DNA from: Bacteroidota bacterium | Lineage (GTDB): Bacteria > Bacteroidota > Bacteroidia > Chitinophagales > Chitinophagaceae | Direction of reading: 5' to 3' | DNA length: 38,564 bases | Assembly (NCBI GenBank): GCA_029561255.1 | Contig: JAKQJH010000257.1 | Span: 1-38,564 of the forward strand | Shown: piece after piece, positions 37,263 through 38,564 of the stretch | Numbering within the stretch: the first letter of the stretch is position 1 | How the letters are laid out: each line of letters starts with the position of its first letter | Made by a program: the position numbers and the translations under genes | Notes under the pieces: model-generated | Told to the model about the DNA's origin: nothing | The model's input: the letters and a program-made list of their open reading frames with translations, nothing else | The model's database searches: none

Positions 37263-38564
37263 TCACTCATTCATCGACTGCACCCCCACCACCGCCGAAG
37301 CAGTATTGCGGTGCAAATCAAAAATGACCATTTCATTCCTGCCCTTGTTCAACCAGGCGGCCGGACAGTATAATCGCTTTTGCGGTCCGATATTCCAGAA
37401 ACGCCCGAGCAGGTGTCCGTTTACATAGACCATCCCTTTCCCATAATCGCTGAGATCAAAAAAAGTATCCCCGGTTTCTTCGAGCGTAAACTGGCCGGTG
37501 AAAAACTGGCCGTTGCGGCCCCTGGCATCAAACCGGGGTTGTTTGAGTGCCTTTGCCACAAAAGCCTCGCTCATAGGTAAGGAATAATGCTGCCAGTTCA
37601 TCAGGGTCATGCCGTTCAGGGTCACCCGGTCGGTGATACCCTTACGGTCGATCATGAACTGGGCAAAGTTGATATGTCCCATTCCTTCCACCAGTATATC
37701 CAATACCGGGTTTTGGGTAGTAGTTGTTTTGGGTAGATCCACCGTCCACTTGCCGCCATCCCGGAATACAGTATCAATAAACACCCCATCTAAAAACACC
37801 AGCGCATAATCATGCGGTTCCCAGATGGTCAGTTTGCCGCTTTTATGACCGATCAGTTCGGTCCGGTAGAGCATCAGTCCCTGGTTCTGATCCAGCATTT
37901 CCATCGGCAGAGGCTGCGGACTGATAATCGGTGGTGGCAGCACATCCCAGATAGACTGGACCCGTTTCATTGGAATTTCCTGCACATAGATCACCCGTTG
38001 CGGAGCAGGGATATCCGGCAAGGGTGCTGCACTGTATTTACTGATCAGGTTGCGGAGCAAAAAATATTTAGCCGTGGGTTGTCCCTGTTCATTGATCGGG
38101 GCATCGTAATCATAACTGGTGATATCCGGTTGGTAGGCCGTGGGCGAAAAGGCATTGGCACCGGCGGTGAACCCAAAATTGGTCCCCCCATGGATCACAT
38201 AAAAATTTACAGAACGCCCGGTCTTCAATAGAAACTCAACTTCCTTTTTTAGTTCATTCGTATCCGGCCGTTGCCATTTTTCGCCCCAATGAGTAAGCCA
38301 TCCGGGATAGGTCTCACTGCTGAAAGCCGGTACATTGGGGTTTCTTTTTTTCGCCTGTTCAAAATCAGCTTCACTGCTGCCGCTGTCAAGTCCAATAGCG
38401 GCGCCATCGATATTACCGGCTTCGAGCATATAGGGAGTAGGACCATCGGCCGTATAAAAGGGTACATTGATTCCGTTACTCAGCCACAACTGACGTAAGC
38501 GCTCCAGGTAGGCTTTATCATTCCCGTAACTGCCGTATTCGTTTTCGATCTGAACCATCAGGAT
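37263..38564 (-). CDS. GH35 beta-galactosidase, 3' part
   Basis: The reading frame is open to the right edge, so the 5' end, including the signal peptide, is outside the window; 433 codons are visible. The catalytic acid/base lies in MVQIENEYGSYG (the Glu of NEYG), and the nucleophile Glu is in AFSSETYPGW. YVIHGGTNFGFTAGAN is another strong GH35 signature. The C-terminal half has the galactose-binding-like beta domains usual for the family (GMVYVNGHLLGRFWNIGPQK). It removes terminal beta-galactose. Placed directly upstream of GH95 and GH29 fucosidases on the same strand, it could take over after fucose is removed, for example on fucosylated galactose side chains. Confidence 0.93.
   Translation of the reverse strand: MLMVQIENEYGSYGNDKAYLERLRQLWLSNGINVPFYTADGPTPYMLEAGNIDGAAIGLDSGSSEADFEQAKKRNPNVPAFSSETYPGWLTHWGEKWQRPDTNELKKEVEFLLKTGRSVNFYVIHGGTNFGFTAGANAFSPTAYQPDITSYDYDAPINEQGQPTAKYFLLRNLISKYSAAPLPDIPAPQRVIYVQEIPMKRVQSIWDVLPPPIISPQPLPMEMLDQNQGLMLYRTELIGHKSGKLTIWEPHDYALVFLDGVFIDTVFRDGGKWTVDLPKTTTTQNPVLDILVEGMGHINFAQFMIDRKGITDRVTLNGMTLMNWQHYSLPMSEAFVAKALKQPRFDARGRNGQFFTGQFTLEETGDTFFDLSDYGKGMVYVNGHLLGRFWNIGPQKRLYCPAAWLNKGRNEMVIFDLHRNTASAVVGVQSMNE

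Overview
The window looks like a chromosome segment of a Bacteroidota bacterium, most likely Chitinophagaceae or a close relative. Evidence: a T9SS-type C-terminal sorting domain with MBG repeats on a giant secreted protein, TAnnTTTG-type -7 boxes, weak Shine-Dalgarno signals, and a set of secreted fucosidases with a beta-galactosidase. Gene identities come from motifs I can read; no database search was run.

Layout. (1) 1-1522: a small redox/sulfur-type cluster: the 5' end of a divergent MBL-fold hydrolase, two small Cys-containing membrane proteins, a thioredoxin and a DUF983 zinc-ribbon membrane protein. (2) 1562-1649: tRNA-Ser(GGA), whose 3' end is the left attachment site of an integrated element at 1634-8595. 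The element is bounded by 19-bp direct repeats. It carries a tyrosine integrase next to attR, two small HTH proteins, a double winged-helix protein, a DUF5681-like protein, two related small orphans, and one large nuclease plus N6-adenine methyltransferase fusion next to attL. All its genes lie on the minus strand and look AT-richer than the host. (3) 8743-18208: a secreted Gfo/Idh/MocA oxidoreductase, a TPR-class III adenylate cyclase, and a subtilase-like MBG-repeat T9SS protein of about 2,080 residues. (4) 18641-24875: acyltransferase, TatD nuclease, lipoprotein, polysaccharide deacetylase, glutamyl-tRNA synthetase, aldo/keto reductase and a B12-binding protein. (5) 25073-28561: the circularly permuted ATP-grasp, alpha-E and transglutaminase operon of the amidoligase type. 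(6) 28700-31105: an AT-rich lipoprotein, enoyl-CoA hydratase, and about 900 bp of repeat-packed intergenic DNA. (7) 31106-38564: two GH29 and one GH95 alpha-L-fucosidases plus the 3' part of a GH35 beta-galactosidase. These are exo-enzymes suited to stripping fucosylated galactosides; no SusC/SusD pair is visible.

The most unusual signal is not a gene. At nine loci there are arrays of 7-bp repeats whose sequence differs between loci (ACTCACC, AAGCTAG, AGCTACG, GTTGGAG, ACTCATT types). At four loci the array is inverted on the far side of a short core, giving heptamer-array / core / inverted-array units. Two core sequences each occur twice. The arrays run into coding sequence: they form the last codons and stop of four genes, and one lies in frame inside gltX. 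A second point of interest is the tRNA-Ser element, which has nested integrase arm sites, brings its own terminator to replace the one it displaces, and carries a probable single-gene restriction-modification cargo.
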